Of a stretch of DNA of 64,000 nt, positions 9,197 to 17,950 are shown piece after piece. Origin of the DNA: Flavobacterium sp. SLB02 (lineage in GTDB: Bacteria; Bacteroidota; Bacteroidia; Flavobacteriales; Flavobacteriaceae); contig NZ_CP045928.1 in assembly GCF_009664855.1 (NCBI RefSeq), forward strand, positions 6,273,434 to 6,337,433, given 5' to 3'. A model generated the notes under the pieces. That model had not been told where the DNA came from, did no database searches, and saw nothing but the letters and a program-made list of their open reading frames with translations. Both the position numbers and the translations under genes were made by a program. Positions within the stretch are counted from its first letter, which is position 1. Every line of letters starts with the position of its first letter.

Positions 9197-10570
9197 ATGT
9201 TCGATTTTCTTCCCTGTTTAATAGCTTTTGTTGTCGCTTTATTTTTAGGCGTATTTTTGGGTAAGTTGCTGTTTTCGGCTAGATTTCAATCAGAAAAAGT
9301 GAGTCTCGAAGAGCGATTAAATTCGACTATAAACCAATTGCAATTGCAAAAAGAGCAATTTGAAAGGGAAAGGAATAATTTTGAAAAACAGGTTCAGTTG
9401 GTTGGTGTCGAAAAGGAAAACGTTCGAACAGAAAAAGACAGTCTGGCGATTCAGCTTTCTAAGAAAGAAGTAGATTTCGAAAATTTATGGGAACGCCATA
9501 AAGAACAAAAAAACGAAATAACGGAATTACAGGAAAAATTCACCAAAGAATTTGAAAATTTAGCCAATAAAATTCTCGAAGAAAAATCAGCAAAGTTTAC
9601 CGAACAAAATAGCGAAAACATGAAAAATATCCTGCTGCCTTTGCAGGATAAAATTCACGGTTTTGAGCAAAAAGTAGAGCAAACCCACAAAGAAAGTATC
9701 GATTATCATGCAGCACTTCGTCAGCAGATAGTAGGCTTAAGCGAAATGAATGCTCAAATGAGCAAGGAAACCCTAAACCTGACCAAAGCCTTAAAAGGTG
9801 ATAGTAAGATGCAGGGAAATTGGGGCGAACTGGTTCTCGAACGTGTTTTAGAAAAATCAGGTTTAGAAAAAGGACGCGAATACGAGGTACAGCAAAGTTT
9901 TACCAATAACGAAGGAAATCGCGTTTTTCCTGATGTTGTGATCAATTTGCCTGACGGAAAAAAAATGATTGTAGATTCTAAAGTTTCTTTGGTAGCTTAC
10001 GAAAAATGGATTAACGAAGAATCTGAAATTCTTAAAATCGATTTTCTAAAAGAACACGTAAATTCTATAAAAAGACACGTGGAACAACTGGGCAACAAAA
10101 ATTACCATGATTTGTACCAAATAGAAAGTCCTGATTTTGTTTTGCTATTTATCCCGATAGAACCGGCTTTTGCCATTGCATTAAACGAAGATTCTGCACT
10201 TTACAATAAAGCATTCGATCGCAATATCGTAATTGTAACCCCAAGTACTTTGCTTGCTACTTTAAGAACCATCGACAGTATGTGGGCCAATCAGAAACAA
10301 CAGGAAAACGCTTTTGAAATCGCCAGACAAGCCGGAGCATTATATGATAAATTCGAAGGTTTTGTGACCGATCTGGTTAGAATTGGAAACAAAATTAAAG
10401 ACACTAAAACAGAATATGAAAGCGCGATGAGTAAATTGGTTGATGGCAGAGGAAATTTAATTTCGAGTGTCGAAAAATTAAAGAAAATGGGAGCAAAGGC
10501 CAAAAAGTCATTGCCGGAAAATATAGTTGCCAGAGCTGCAAATATAGACGAAAATCAATCTTTAAATTAA
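9197..10570 (+). CDS. rmuC: DNA recombination protein RmuC
   Basis: A protein of 457 residues with the RmuC layout: an N-terminal membrane anchor (residues about 5-25), a long coiled coil (about 30-170, rich in E, K and Q) and the conserved nuclease-like core (about 190-400) with GNWGELVLERVLEKSGL, FPDVVINLPDGK, DSKVSL and FIPIEPAF. RmuC limits recombination between inverted repeats in E. coli and is thought to act on DNA structures; the aspartate and lysine of the PD-(D/E)xK-like core (DSK) are kept. The following small membrane gene starts six bases after its stop and is probably co-transcribed. Confidence 0.9.
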   Translation: MFDFLPCLIAFVVALFLGVFLGKLLFSARFQSEKVSLEERLNSTINQLQLQKEQFERERNNFEKQVQLVGVEKENVRTEKDSLAIQLSKKEVDFENLWERHKEQKNEITELQEKFTKEFENLANKILEEKSAKFTEQNSENMKNILLPLQDKIHGFEQKVEQTHKESIDYHAALRQQIVGLSEMNAQMSKETLNLTKALKGDSKMQGNWGELVLERVLEKSGLEKGREYEVQQSFTNNEGNRVFPDVVINLPDGKKMIVDSKVSLVAYEKWINEESEILKIDFLKEHVNSIKRHVEQLGNKNYHDLYQIESPDFVLLFIPIEPAFAIALNEDSALYNKAFDRNIVIVTPSTLLATLRTIDSMWANQKQQENAFEIARQAGALYDKFEGFVTDLVRIGNKIKDTKTEYESAMSKLVDGRGNLISSVEKLKKMGAKAKKSLPENIVARAANIDENQSLN

Positions 10571-10576
10571 GATTTT

Positions 10577-10942
10577 ATGAAAAGAATTCTAATCATTATC
10601 GCAGCAATTTGTGTATTGGCATTTACGGCTTATTTCGCCTTTATCTATTATGTTCCTTACAGCGAGGGATATCGTTCAGGCGAGTTAATCAGAATGAGCC
10701 ATAAAGGAGTGCTAATGAAAACCTGGGAAGGTGAATTGAGCCAGGGTGTTTCAGGATCGCAAATTTTTAGCTTTTCGGTTTTAGACAGTGATAAAGAAGT
10801 AATAGATCAATTGAATAATCTACAGGGACAATATGTAAAATTGACTTATGTAGAACGCTACAGAACGTTTAGCTGGTGGGGAGATTCCCATTTTTTTATC
10901 ACTGCTATTCAAAAAGAAAACTCCCCATTTAAATATAAATAA
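10577..10942 (+). CDS. Conserved small membrane-anchored protein, function unknown
   Basis: A protein of 121 residues with one N-terminal transmembrane segment (about residues 4-25), which may be an uncleaved signal anchor. The soluble part carries the phrase YSEGYRSGELIRMSHKG followed by KTWEGEL, found in many Bacteroidota relatives, some of which are labelled 6-phosphogluconate dehydrogenase; nothing in this sequence supports that enzyme. A C-terminal FSWWGDSHFFIT segment is also conserved. It sits six bases after rmuC and one base before a thioesterase, so it is part of that unit. Confidence 0.75.
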   Translation: MKRILIIIAAICVLAFTAYFAFIYYVPYSEGYRSGELIRMSHKGVLMKTWEGELSQGVSGSQIFSFSVLDSDKEVIDQLNNLQGQYVKLTYVERYRTFSWWGDSHFFITAIQKENSPFKYK

Positions 10943-10943
10943 T

Positions 10944-11492
10944 ATGACAACAGACTTTAAGCCGGTATCTTCATCAAAAATCAGTATTTCAGAATTAATG
11001 CTCCCGTCGCATACTAACTTTAGCGGAAAAATTCACGGAGGTTACATCCTGCAATTACTGGATCAGATTGCGTTTGCTTCTGCCTCAAAATTTTCAGGAA
11101 ATTATTGTGTAACGGCTTCTGTTGATACGGTGAATTTTTTAAAACCAATTGAGGTTGGTGAACTGGTTACAATGAAAGCTTCTGTAAATTATGTAGGTCG
11201 AAGCTCAATGGTTGTGGGTATTCGTGTCGAAGCCGAAAATATTCAGACAGGAGCAATTAAACATTGCAATTCCTCTTATTTTACAATGGTAGCGAAAGAT
11301 AAAGATGGGAAAAGTGTTCCGGTACCGGGATTAATTTTGTCTAACCTTGACGAAGTTCGTCGTTTTAGAAAAGCAATCAAACATATTGAACTTAGAAAAG
11401 AGGTCGAAGAACATGAAAAAGTAACCAATGTAAGCTCTATTGAAGATTTGGCAGGTTTAGCTAAATACAACGTATTATTAGAAATTAGCTAG
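10944..11492 (+). CDS. Acyl-CoA thioesterase (YciA-like hotdog fold)
   Basis: A protein of 182 residues of the acyl-CoA thioester hydrolase class. The diagnostic hotdog helix and active-site segment FSGKIHGGYILQLLDQIAF is present, with the aspartate of LDQ as the likely catalytic residue, followed by the strand TASVDTVNFLKPIEVGE. Such enzymes hydrolyse fatty acyl-CoA in the cytoplasm and adjust CoA pools. The last 50 residues (charged helices) form the usual extension of this subfamily. It follows the small membrane gene after one base, suggesting translational coupling. Confidence 0.88.
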   Translation: MTTDFKPVSSSKISISELMLPSHTNFSGKIHGGYILQLLDQIAFASASKFSGNYCVTASVDTVNFLKPIEVGELVTMKASVNYVGRSSMVVGIRVEAENIQTGAIKHCNSSYFTMVAKDKDGKSVPVPGLILSNLDEVRRFRKAIKHIELRKEVEEHEKVTNVSSIEDLAGLAKYNVLLEIS

Positions 11493-11522
11493 AATAATTC
11501 TCTCCATTTAAAACTAAAGAAT

Positions 11523-11918
11523 ATGGTAAAGTTTGGATACACAATATTATATGTAGAAGATGTCGAAAAGTCAATTGCATTTTACGAAAACGCATTTGGT
11601 TTTTCAAGAAAATTTGTAACTCCTGAAAAGGATTATGGAGAATTGATCACTGGAGAAACAACGATTTCATTTGCTTCAAAAAAATTAGCAGCTCAAAATT
11701 TAAAAGATGGTTTTATCGAAAGTAATCCTGAAGATAAACCTTTTGCAATCGAGATAGGCTTTATCACCGATAATGTTGACGAATTGGTACAAAAAGCAAC
11801 TTCATTTGGTGCAATAATGGTAAAAGAACCAACGCAAAAACCGTGGGGACAAATTGTAGCATATTTAAGGGATCTTGATGGTTTTTTGATTGAGATTTGT
11901 ACAGAAGTAAAAGGATAA
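11523..11918 (+). CDS. VOC family protein (glyoxalase/bleomycin-resistance fold)
   Basis: A single-domain vicinal-oxygen-chelate protein of 131 residues with two beta-alpha-beta-beta-beta halves. The opening FGYTILYVEDVEKSIAFYE, the strand AIEIGFITDNVDELVQKA and the C-terminal YLRDLDGFLIEICTE match the family. The terminal E (IEIC) is a common metal ligand. The substrate is unknown; members include metallothiol transferases and small-molecule binding proteins. The gap of 30 bases after the thioesterase suggests one transcript. Confidence 0.85.
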   Translation: MVKFGYTILYVEDVEKSIAFYENAFGFSRKFVTPEKDYGELITGETTISFASKKLAAQNLKDGFIESNPEDKPFAIEIGFITDNVDELVQKATSFGAIMVKEPTQKPWGQIVAYLRDLDGFLIEICTEVKG

Positions 11919-11974
11919 TGTTTTCAGTATGATTTCATTTTATATGAAAATTGGAATTATTAGATGTGTATGTA

Positions 11975-12012
11975 GTCCCTACGGGCCGATAATAATGTCC
12001 CGTAGGGACATT
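11975..12012. repeat. REP-like intergenic hairpin
   Basis: A perfect 11-base inverted repeat (GTCCCTACGGG at 11975-11985 with CCCGTAGGGAC at 11999-12009) overlaps a second, tighter hairpin (AATGTCCC gta GGGACATT at 11994-12012), so two structures exclude each other. The rest of the gap between the VOC and YceI genes (11919-12253) is AT-rich; an 80-codon open frame there runs through this palindrome and has no coding character. Confidence 0.7.
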
Positions 12013-12253
12013 ATCTTTCATTTCACATTTTCAAAATCCATATTTTACATCAAAAAAATATTTCACAAATATTTAGCAAAAATCGGCAACCGTGTCCGTG
12101 AAAATTTCGTAACTTTAAGTATAAACATTTGGTTATCACTTTTTCACGGAGTACTGCCATTCAATTTTTAAAAACTTATATTAAGTCCAGTTTTTTTTCT
12201 CTTCTTAAAATAAAAAAAATCGAATGACATAATTGTTTAAATTATTGACGATT

Positions 12254-12823
12254 ATGAAAAAAACTACTTTTTTTATTTTGCTATTTACAGCCTATTCTGT
12301 TATCGCACAGGATAAATTTTTCACCAATACAGGAACTATCAATTTTGAAGCTTCGGTACCTTTCTTCGAAGAAGTAAAAGCTGTAAACAGACAGGTTGCC
12401 ATTGTTCTGGAACCTAAAACAAGTACATTAATTTGTACTGTGATTGTTAGAGATTTTCGTTTTAAGTTAGACATGATGCAAGAACATTTTAACGAAAACT
12501 ATATGCAAAGCCGTCGTTACCCAAAAGCTATTTTTAAAGGAAAAATCGAAAAGTTTGATTTAAAGGATATCAATGAAACGGAGAAAGAATATCAAATAAA
12601 AGGGAAATTGGTTTTGCGCGGAAAATCGAAAGATGTATTGGTAAGTGCTTTAATTAAAAAAGTAGATGGCGGAATTCAGATTATATCTGACTTTCCTATT
12701 TCTGTATCTGATTTTAATATTCAGATTCCGAACGAAATAGCGGCTAAAATTTCAAAAACGGCCAACACCGAATTAATTGGAGTCGTTAAAACCAATGATT
12801 CGATGTATCTTACTTTAAAATGA
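12254..12823 (+). CDS. YceI family periplasmic protein
   Basis: A protein of 189 residues taken from the ATG at 12254, which begins a normal signal peptide (MKKTTFFILLFTAYSVIAQ); an in-frame ATG seven codons earlier would only lengthen it. The mature part matches the YceI lipocalin-like barrel: FFTNTGTINFEASVPFFEE, FRFKLDMMQEHFNENYM, YPKAIFKGKI and a KGKLVLRGKSKDV strand. YceI proteins bind polyprenoid or other amphiphilic ligands in the periplasm. The lineage with 'QEHFNENYMQS' is typical of Bacteroidota. It converges with the TIGR01777 epimerase gene after three bases. Confidence 0.88.
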   Translation: MKKTTFFILLFTAYSVIAQDKFFTNTGTINFEASVPFFEEVKAVNRQVAIVLEPKTSTLICTVIVRDFRFKLDMMQEHFNENYMQSRRYPKAIFKGKIEKFDLKDINETEKEYQIKGKLVLRGKSKDVLVSALIKKVDGGIQIISDFPISVSDFNIQIPNEIAAKISKTANTELIGVVKTNDSMYLTLK

Positions 12824-12826
12824 AAT

Positions 12827-13738
12827 TTAATTCAGACAGCTTGCAAGTGCAGTTTCTAGATCAGTAAATTGAAAATCAAATCCCATTTTTTCTATTTTTT
12901 CAGATGAAACCCTTTGGCCTTCTAAAACAGCCACACTCATTTCGCCCAAAACTATTTTAAGCACAAATACAGGTGCTTTTGGGAGCCAGATTTTGTATCC
13001 AAATAAGTTTGCCAGGGTTTTAGATAAACTCGCGTTTGTGGTGTTGTCTGTAACGCAGGAATTATAAGGACCATGCATTTGCTCGTCTGCAATTGCTTTC
13101 AAATAAATATTGCATAAATCCTCGATATGAATCCACGGAACATATTGTTTGCCTGTGCCTAAAATGGCACCAAAACCAGCTTTAAAACTTGGGGTAATTT
13201 TTTTAAGGAAACCTTCGTCTTTGCCCAATACAATGCCGGTTCTCACTTTTACGGTTCGAATGCCTAACGAATTTATTTGATCTGCCGCTTTTTCCCATTC
13301 CTGACAAGTAATGCCTAAAAAGTCATTTGCCGGCGGTGTATTTTCGGTACATATATTCTGGTTGGTATGAGCACCATAAATTCCAATTGCTGATGCAGAC
13401 ACAAATGCATCCAGCTTTTTATTCTTTTTCTCTAAGACAGAAAAAATAAGATCGATAGGCTGTGTACGGCTTTCGAGTATGTCTTTTTTACGTTTTTTAG
13501 TCCATCGCTTTTCAACAATTCCTTCTCCTGATAAATGAATAATGTAATCTGCTTTTGTTATCGCTTCTTCATCAATATAATTGCGGGTCAAATCCCATTT
13601 GTAATACGTGATCGACGAAGTGTTTTTTCTATCAGAACGGCTTAGAATTGAAACTTCGAAACCATTGTCAATAAGTAAATCAGTAAGGTGTTTGCCTATA
13701 AATCCAGTTCCTCCGGTTAGTAAAATATTTTTTGCCAT
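12827..13738 (-). CDS. TIGR01777 family NAD-dependent epimerase-like protein
   Basis: A protein of 303 residues of the extended SDR family known as TIGR01777 (YfcH/SulA-like). The nucleotide-binding motif GGTGFIGKHL is near residues 8-17, followed by SGEGIVEKRWTKKRKK, SASAIGIYG and the C-terminal domain ending (LGEMSVAVLEGQRVSSEKI) that defines the family. The catalytic role is unknown. Relatives are often encoded beside or fused to SRPBCC domains and near photolyase genes; here an SRPBCC gene and a photolyase lie in the same 12 kb island. It is divergent from the TetR-like gene, with 98 bases between for two promoters. Confidence 0.87.
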   Translation of the reverse strand: MAKNILLTGGTGFIGKHLTDLLIDNGFEVSILSRSDRKNTSSITYYKWDLTRNYIDEEAITKADYIIHLSGEGIVEKRWTKKRKKDILESRTQPIDLIFSVLEKKNKKLDAFVSASAIGIYGAHTNQNICTENTPPANDFLGITCQEWEKAADQINSLGIRTVKVRTGIVLGKDEGFLKKITPSFKAGFGAILGTGKQYVPWIHIEDLCNIYLKAIADEQMHGPYNSCVTDNTTNASLSKTLANLFGYKIWLPKAPVFVLKIVLGEMSVAVLEGQRVSSEKIEKMGFDFQFTDLETALASCLN

Positions 13739-13836
13739 GATAGTTTATAATTTATTTAACAGCGTATTTTGTTTAACGATAAGTAAAGATACTTAAACAT
13801 TGATTACCTTTAGGGCAAATTAAAAAATTTAATAAG

Positions 13837-14499
13837 ATGGAAGCTAAAAAGAAGACTATCAGTAAAGAAGACATCGTTTCAATATATATGGAAGAAGTTC
13901 TGGAAAAAGGACAAAAGCCAAAATCGGTTTATCATTTCGCAAAAGAAAATAATTTTACCGAAGCCGAATTTTATGCCTTTTTTGGAACACTAGAAGGTTT
14001 AGAAAAAGAAATATTCAGATTGTTTTTTGCCAACACAGTCGATTTGTTGCATAAAAACACCGATTACCTGGAATATGATATGAAAAATAAAATGTTGAGT
14101 TTTTATTTCACTTTTTTTGAAATCCTGACGGCCAACAGAAGTTATGTTTTACAATCCTTAAAATTCGATAGAAATCCGTTAAAAAACTTAGTACAGCTTA
14201 CTACGCTTCGCAATAGTTTTAAAGAATATGTATCAGAAATCCTAACCGACGATTACAGATTAGAACAGGAAAAGTTACAGAAATTTCAGGAAAAAGGAAT
14301 TCAGGAATCTGCCTGGTTGCAATTAATGCTTACGATAAAATTCTGGGTTGATGATGAATCAGCCGCTTTTGAGAAAACAGATATTTTCATCGAAAAATCA
14401 GTTAATGCTTCATTTGAGTTAATGAATGTCACACCACTAAATCACTTGATAGATTTAGGTAAATTTCTTTTTAAAGAAAAAATCTACAGCAAACAATGA
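13837..14499 (+). CDS. TetR-like transcriptional regulator
   Basis: A protein of 220 residues, all-helical. The first about 55 residues (SKEDIVSIYMEEVLEKG, then VYHFAKENNFTEAEFYAFFGT) have the spacing of a TetR helix-turn-helix, including the FY..F core, although it is divergent. The rest is a ligand-binding-type helical domain (FYFTFFEILTANRSYVLQSL). Its stop overlaps the start of the AarF-type kinase gene by four bases (ATGA), so it is translationally coupled to it and probably autoregulates the four-gene unit reaching to 17950. The ligand is unknown. Confidence 0.75.
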   Translation: MEAKKKTISKEDIVSIYMEEVLEKGQKPKSVYHFAKENNFTEAEFYAFFGTLEGLEKEIFRLFFANTVDLLHKNTDYLEYDMKNKMLSFYFTFFEILTANRSYVLQSLKFDRNPLKNLVQLTTLRNSFKEYVSEILTDDYRLEQEKLQKFQEKGIQESAWLQLMLTIKFWVDDESAAFEKTDIFIEKSVNASFELMNVTPLNHLIDLGKFLFKEKIYSKQ

Positions 14500-15800
14500 A
14501 AACAATCGATTATATACCAACGTCAAAAATAGAAAGAGCCAGTAAACTGGTGCAAACCGGTGCTAAAATAGGTGTAAACTATGTGAAGCATTATGCCGAA
14601 AAAATGGTTAATCCTGATTTGACACGCGATAAACTAAACGAAAATAACGCTGAAGACATTTACGACGGACTGAAAAGCCTGAAAGGAAGCGCCCTAAAAG
14701 TGGCCCAAATGCTTAGCATGGACAAGAACTTTTTGCCTCAGGCGTATGTCGAGAAATTTTCTTTATCTCAATTTTCAGTTCCGCCGCTTTCTGCTCCATT
14801 GGTTTTAAAAACCTTTAAAACTAATTTTGGAAAAACGCCTTACGAAATCTTCGATGAATTCAATGCCAATTCTGTCAATGCAGCCAGTATTGGTCAGGTA
14901 CATTTGGCGGTAAAAGACGGAAAAAAGTTAGCCGTTAAAATTCAATATCCCGGTGTTGCCAATAGTATTTCCTCAGATTTAGCTTTAGTAAAACCCATCG
15001 CAATTCGAATGTTTAACCTTCAGGGAAAAGATTCTGATAAATATTTTAAAGAAGTCGAAGACAAACTCATCGAAGAAACCAATTATTTACTCGAATTAAA
15101 ACAAAGTGAAGAAGTAGTTGAAGCGTGCAGTAAAATCGAAAATTTACTTTTCCCAAGATATTATCCTGAGTTTTCGTCAGAGAAAATCATCACCATGGAC
15201 TGGATGACCGGAATTCATCTTTCTGAATTTACCGCCATCAATACAGACAAAGAAGTTGGCGATAAACTAGGGCAGGCACTTTGGGATTTTTATATGTACC
15301 AAATTCATGTTCTTAGAAAAGTACACGCAGATCCACATCCCGGAAACTTTTTGGTAGATGATCAAAACCGTTTGATTGCGCTTGATTTTGGATGTATGAA
15401 AATAATTCCCGAAGAATTTTATGTGCCGTATTTTGAGTTAATTAATAAAAATGTAATTACTGATAAGGCACTTTTTAATCAAAAGTTGTTCGAGTTAGAA
15501 ATCCTTCGTCGGGATGATACTCCGGCAGAAATCGAGTATTTCACTGAGATGTTTCATGATTTGTTATCCCTTTTTACGAAACCATTCCAAAATGAAACTT
15601 TCGATTTTGCCGATGAAACTTTCTTTGACAGCATTGCCAAATTAGGCGAACGTTTCTCTAATGATACGAACCTAAAAAAAATGAACGGAAATCGTGGATC
15701 TAAACATTTCATTTATATGAACCGTACCTTCTTTGGTTTGTACAATTTAATGTTTGATTTGAAAGCGAAGATTGTCGTTAGTAATTATCTAAAATATTAG
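14496..15800 (+). CDS. AarF/ABC1/UbiB family kinase-like protein
   Basis: A protein of 434 residues of the atypical kinase family that supports quinone or lipid biosynthesis. Visible motifs are LKGSALKVAQMLS (the family's KxGQ element, here KVAQ), NAASIGQVHLA (Ala-rich nucleotide loop, usually AAAS), the lysine of LAVKIQYPG, the catalytic loop HADPHPGNF and the metal-binding LDFGC. The active centre is therefore complete, with two small changes (Gly to Ala in KxGQ, Ala to Asn in the loop). It is coupled to the TetR-like gene and precedes two SDR-type genes. A role in quinone or membrane-lipid handling in the photo-oxidative island is inference. Confidence 0.87.
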   Translation: MKTIDYIPTSKIERASKLVQTGAKIGVNYVKHYAEKMVNPDLTRDKLNENNAEDIYDGLKSLKGSALKVAQMLSMDKNFLPQAYVEKFSLSQFSVPPLSAPLVLKTFKTNFGKTPYEIFDEFNANSVNAASIGQVHLAVKDGKKLAVKIQYPGVANSISSDLALVKPIAIRMFNLQGKDSDKYFKEVEDKLIEETNYLLELKQSEEVVEACSKIENLLFPRYYPEFSSEKIITMDWMTGIHLSEFTAINTDKEVGDKLGQALWDFYMYQIHVLRKVHADPHPGNFLVDDQNRLIALDFGCMKIIPEEFYVPYFELINKNVITDKALFNQKLFELEILRRDDTPAEIEYFTEMFHDLLSLFTKPFQNETFDFADETFFDSIAKLGERFSNDTNLKKMNGNRGSKHFIYMNRTFFGLYNLMFDLKAKIVVSNYLKY

Positions 15801-15841
15801 AAGAAAATAATCTTCCGAGAATCAAAACAAACATCAAAAAA

Positions 15842-16525
15842 ATGAGAAATATTGTAATCATCGGAGGCAGTAAAGGTATCGGAAGTGCTATTTTGTTGCA
15901 ACAGCTAGAGACAAATCGGGTTTATAATATCAGTAGAAGCGTACCAAAGCTAACGCATCCTAACCTTACGCATTTTAGTTTAGATGTTTTAAAGGACGAA
16001 CTTCCGGATATTGCAGAAGTCGATACTTTAATTTACTGTCCCGGCTCAATTACGCTAAAACCTATTTCGAATTTAAGTGTTGATAATTTTAGAAACGATT
16101 TTGAAATCAATGTTGTTGGTGCTGTAAAATCGATTCAAAAATATTTGCCTGTTTTAAAAAGAGGCTACGAATCTTCGATCGTTTTATTTAGTACCGTTGC
16201 CGTAAAATTAGGAATGCCTTTTCATGCCAGTATTGCAACGGCAAAAGCAGGTGTCGAGGGTTTGACAAAATCTCTGGGAGCTGAGTTGGCAACTGTAGTC
16301 AGGGTTAATGCAATTGCACCTACAATTACTGAGACTTCGCTTTCGGCTTCCATCTTGCGAAACGATCGCATGAAAGAAAATATGGTCGAGCGCCATCCTA
16401 TGAAAAATTATTTAAAACCTGACGAAGTTGCAAATATGGTTGATTTCCTGATTTCTGAAAAAGCAAATTCCATTTCAGGTCAAATTTTCGAAATGGATTA
16501 TGGTTTAGTGAATTTTAAAATTTAA
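15842..16525 (+). CDS. Atypical SDR protein lacking the catalytic tyrosine
   Basis: A protein of 227 residues with a normal Rossmann glycine motif (GGSKGIG, residues 8-14), the structural N90 and S117, but the YxxxK signature reads IATAK, so residue 131 is Ile while K135 is kept. The NAD(P) fold looks intact, yet classical proton transfer by tyrosine is not possible. It may act with another residue, or as a cofactor-dependent sensor or scaffold. It begins 41 bases after the AarF kinase and ends six bases before the next gene, in one apparent operon. Confidence 0.82.
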   Translation: MRNIVIIGGSKGIGSAILLQQLETNRVYNISRSVPKLTHPNLTHFSLDVLKDELPDIAEVDTLIYCPGSITLKPISNLSVDNFRNDFEINVVGAVKSIQKYLPVLKRGYESSIVLFSTVAVKLGMPFHASIATAKAGVEGLTKSLGAELATVVRVNAIAPTITETSLSASILRNDRMKENMVERHPMKNYLKPDEVANMVDFLISEKANSISGQIFEMDYGLVNFKI

Positions 16526-16531
16526 ACCACC

Positions 16532-17950
16532 ATGAAAATTCTCTTAACAGGCGCAACAGGGTATATTGGCAAACGTCTTTTACCGATATTAGTGGCCCAA
16601 GGACATCAGGTAATTTGCTGTGTAAGAGATAAAAACAGATTTTACATACCTGCAGATTTTCTGCAAAAAGTACAAGTCATTGAAGTCGATTTTCTTGAAA
16701 AAGAAACACTGACAGCAATTCCTGCTGATATCGATGCTGCTTTTTATCTCATTCATTCCATGTCGGGTTCTGATACCAATTATGATGAATTAGAAAGTAT
16801 TTCAGCAGCTAATTTTACCGAAAGAATAAATCTGACTCAGGCACAACAAATCCTCTACTTAAGCGGAATCGTAAACGATAAATCACTTTCTAAACATTTG
16901 GCTTCCCGTAAAAATGTCGAAAGTATTTTAACCAAAGCAAAAGTGCCGCTGACTACTTTAAGAGCCGGAATTATAGTAGGATCGGGGAGCGCTTCATTCG
17001 AAATTATCCGCGATTTAGTCAACAAACTTCCGGTGATGATTACTCCCAAATGGCTCAATACAAAATGCCAGCCTATTGCAATAAATGATGTTTTGGAATT
17101 TCTTTCGAAATCACTTTTAAATCCGGTAACTTACAACCAAAGCTTTGATATTGGCGGTCCGGATATTTTAACCTACAAGGAAATGTTATTGGCTTTCGCC
17201 GAAGCAAAAAATCTCAAACGGTACATTTTTACTATTCCCGTCATGACACCTAAATTGTCATCATATTGGTTGTATTTTGTTACCTCAACGTCATATAAAC
17301 TGGCATCGGCTTTGGTAAGCAGTATGAAAGTCGAGGTTATTTGCAACGATCATCGCATTAATGAGCTTTTGCGAGTGACCCCCATGACCTATAAACAAGC
17401 GCTTTCGAGAGCTTTGATCAAAGTCCAAGAAGATAAAGTGGCCTCAAGCTGGAAAGATTCCCTTGTAAGCGGACGTTTTAACCGCAATATCTCAGCACAT
17501 CTAAAAGTTCCTAAAAAAGATTGTTACATCGACCGAAGAAAAAAGGAAATCGAAAATCGCGATTATACCATAGATAGAATCTGGTCAATAGGAGGCGAGA
17601 GAGGTTGGTATTACGGCGATTGGCTCTGGAGTTTACGAGGCTTTATCGATAAGCTTTTTGGTGGCGTAGGTTTGCGCCGTGGCCGAACCAATAAACACGA
17701 CATTCATTCCGGCGATGCTTTAGATTTTTGGCGTGTTTTATACGCCAATAAACAAGAAGGAAAACTGATCTTATACGCCGAAATGAAACTTCCCGGTGAA
17801 GCCTGGCTCGAATTCAAAATCATACACAATACTTTATATCAGGCTGCAACCTTCAAACCCAAAGGTATTTTGGGAAAACTATATTGGTATTCTGTTTTAC
17901 CGTTTCATGGTTTTATTTTCAACGGAATGCTTAATAAATTGATTAAGTAG
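16532..17950 (+). CDS. NAD(P)H-binding SDR protein with DUF2867 domain
   Basis: A protein of 472 residues. Residues 1-300 are an atypical extended SDR domain with LLTGATGYIGKRLLP at the start and a YLIHSMSG segment. Residues about 310-472 are a DUF2867 domain, rich in Trp and Arg (DRIWSIGGERGWYYGDWLWS, GGVGLRRGRTN, LDFWRVLY, LPGEAWLEFKI, PFHGFIFNGM). The function is not established. It closes the unit TetR, AarF kinase, atypical SDR and converges on the photolyase gene across a repeat-rich gap. Its repeated location next to photolyase and AarF genes in related organisms, as I recall, supports a shared stress role, but that is inference. Confidence 0.87.
   Translation: MKILLTGATGYIGKRLLPILVAQGHQVICCVRDKNRFYIPADFLQKVQVIEVDFLEKETLTAIPADIDAAFYLIHSMSGSDTNYDELESISAANFTERINLTQAQQILYLSGIVNDKSLSKHLASRKNVESILTKAKVPLTTLRAGIIVGSGSASFEIIRDLVNKLPVMITPKWLNTKCQPIAINDVLEFLSKSLLNPVTYNQSFDIGGPDILTYKEMLLAFAEAKNLKRYIFTIPVMTPKLSSYWLYFVTSTSYKLASALVSSMKVEVICNDHRINELLRVTPMTYKQALSRALIKVQEDKVASSWKDSLVSGRFNRNISAHLKVPKKDCYIDRRKKEIENRDYTIDRIWSIGGERGWYYGDWLWSLRGFIDKLFGGVGLRRGRTNKHDIHSGDALDFWRVLYANKQEGKLILYAEMKLPGEAWLEFKIIHNTLYQAATFKPKGILGKLYWYSVLPFHGFIFNGMLNKLIK

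Noticed and set aside
11929..12171. 80-codon open frame between the VOC and YceI genes
   Set aside because: It runs through a palindromic repeat, has no recognisable domain or hydrophobic pattern, and its composition is that of AT-rich intergenic DNA.
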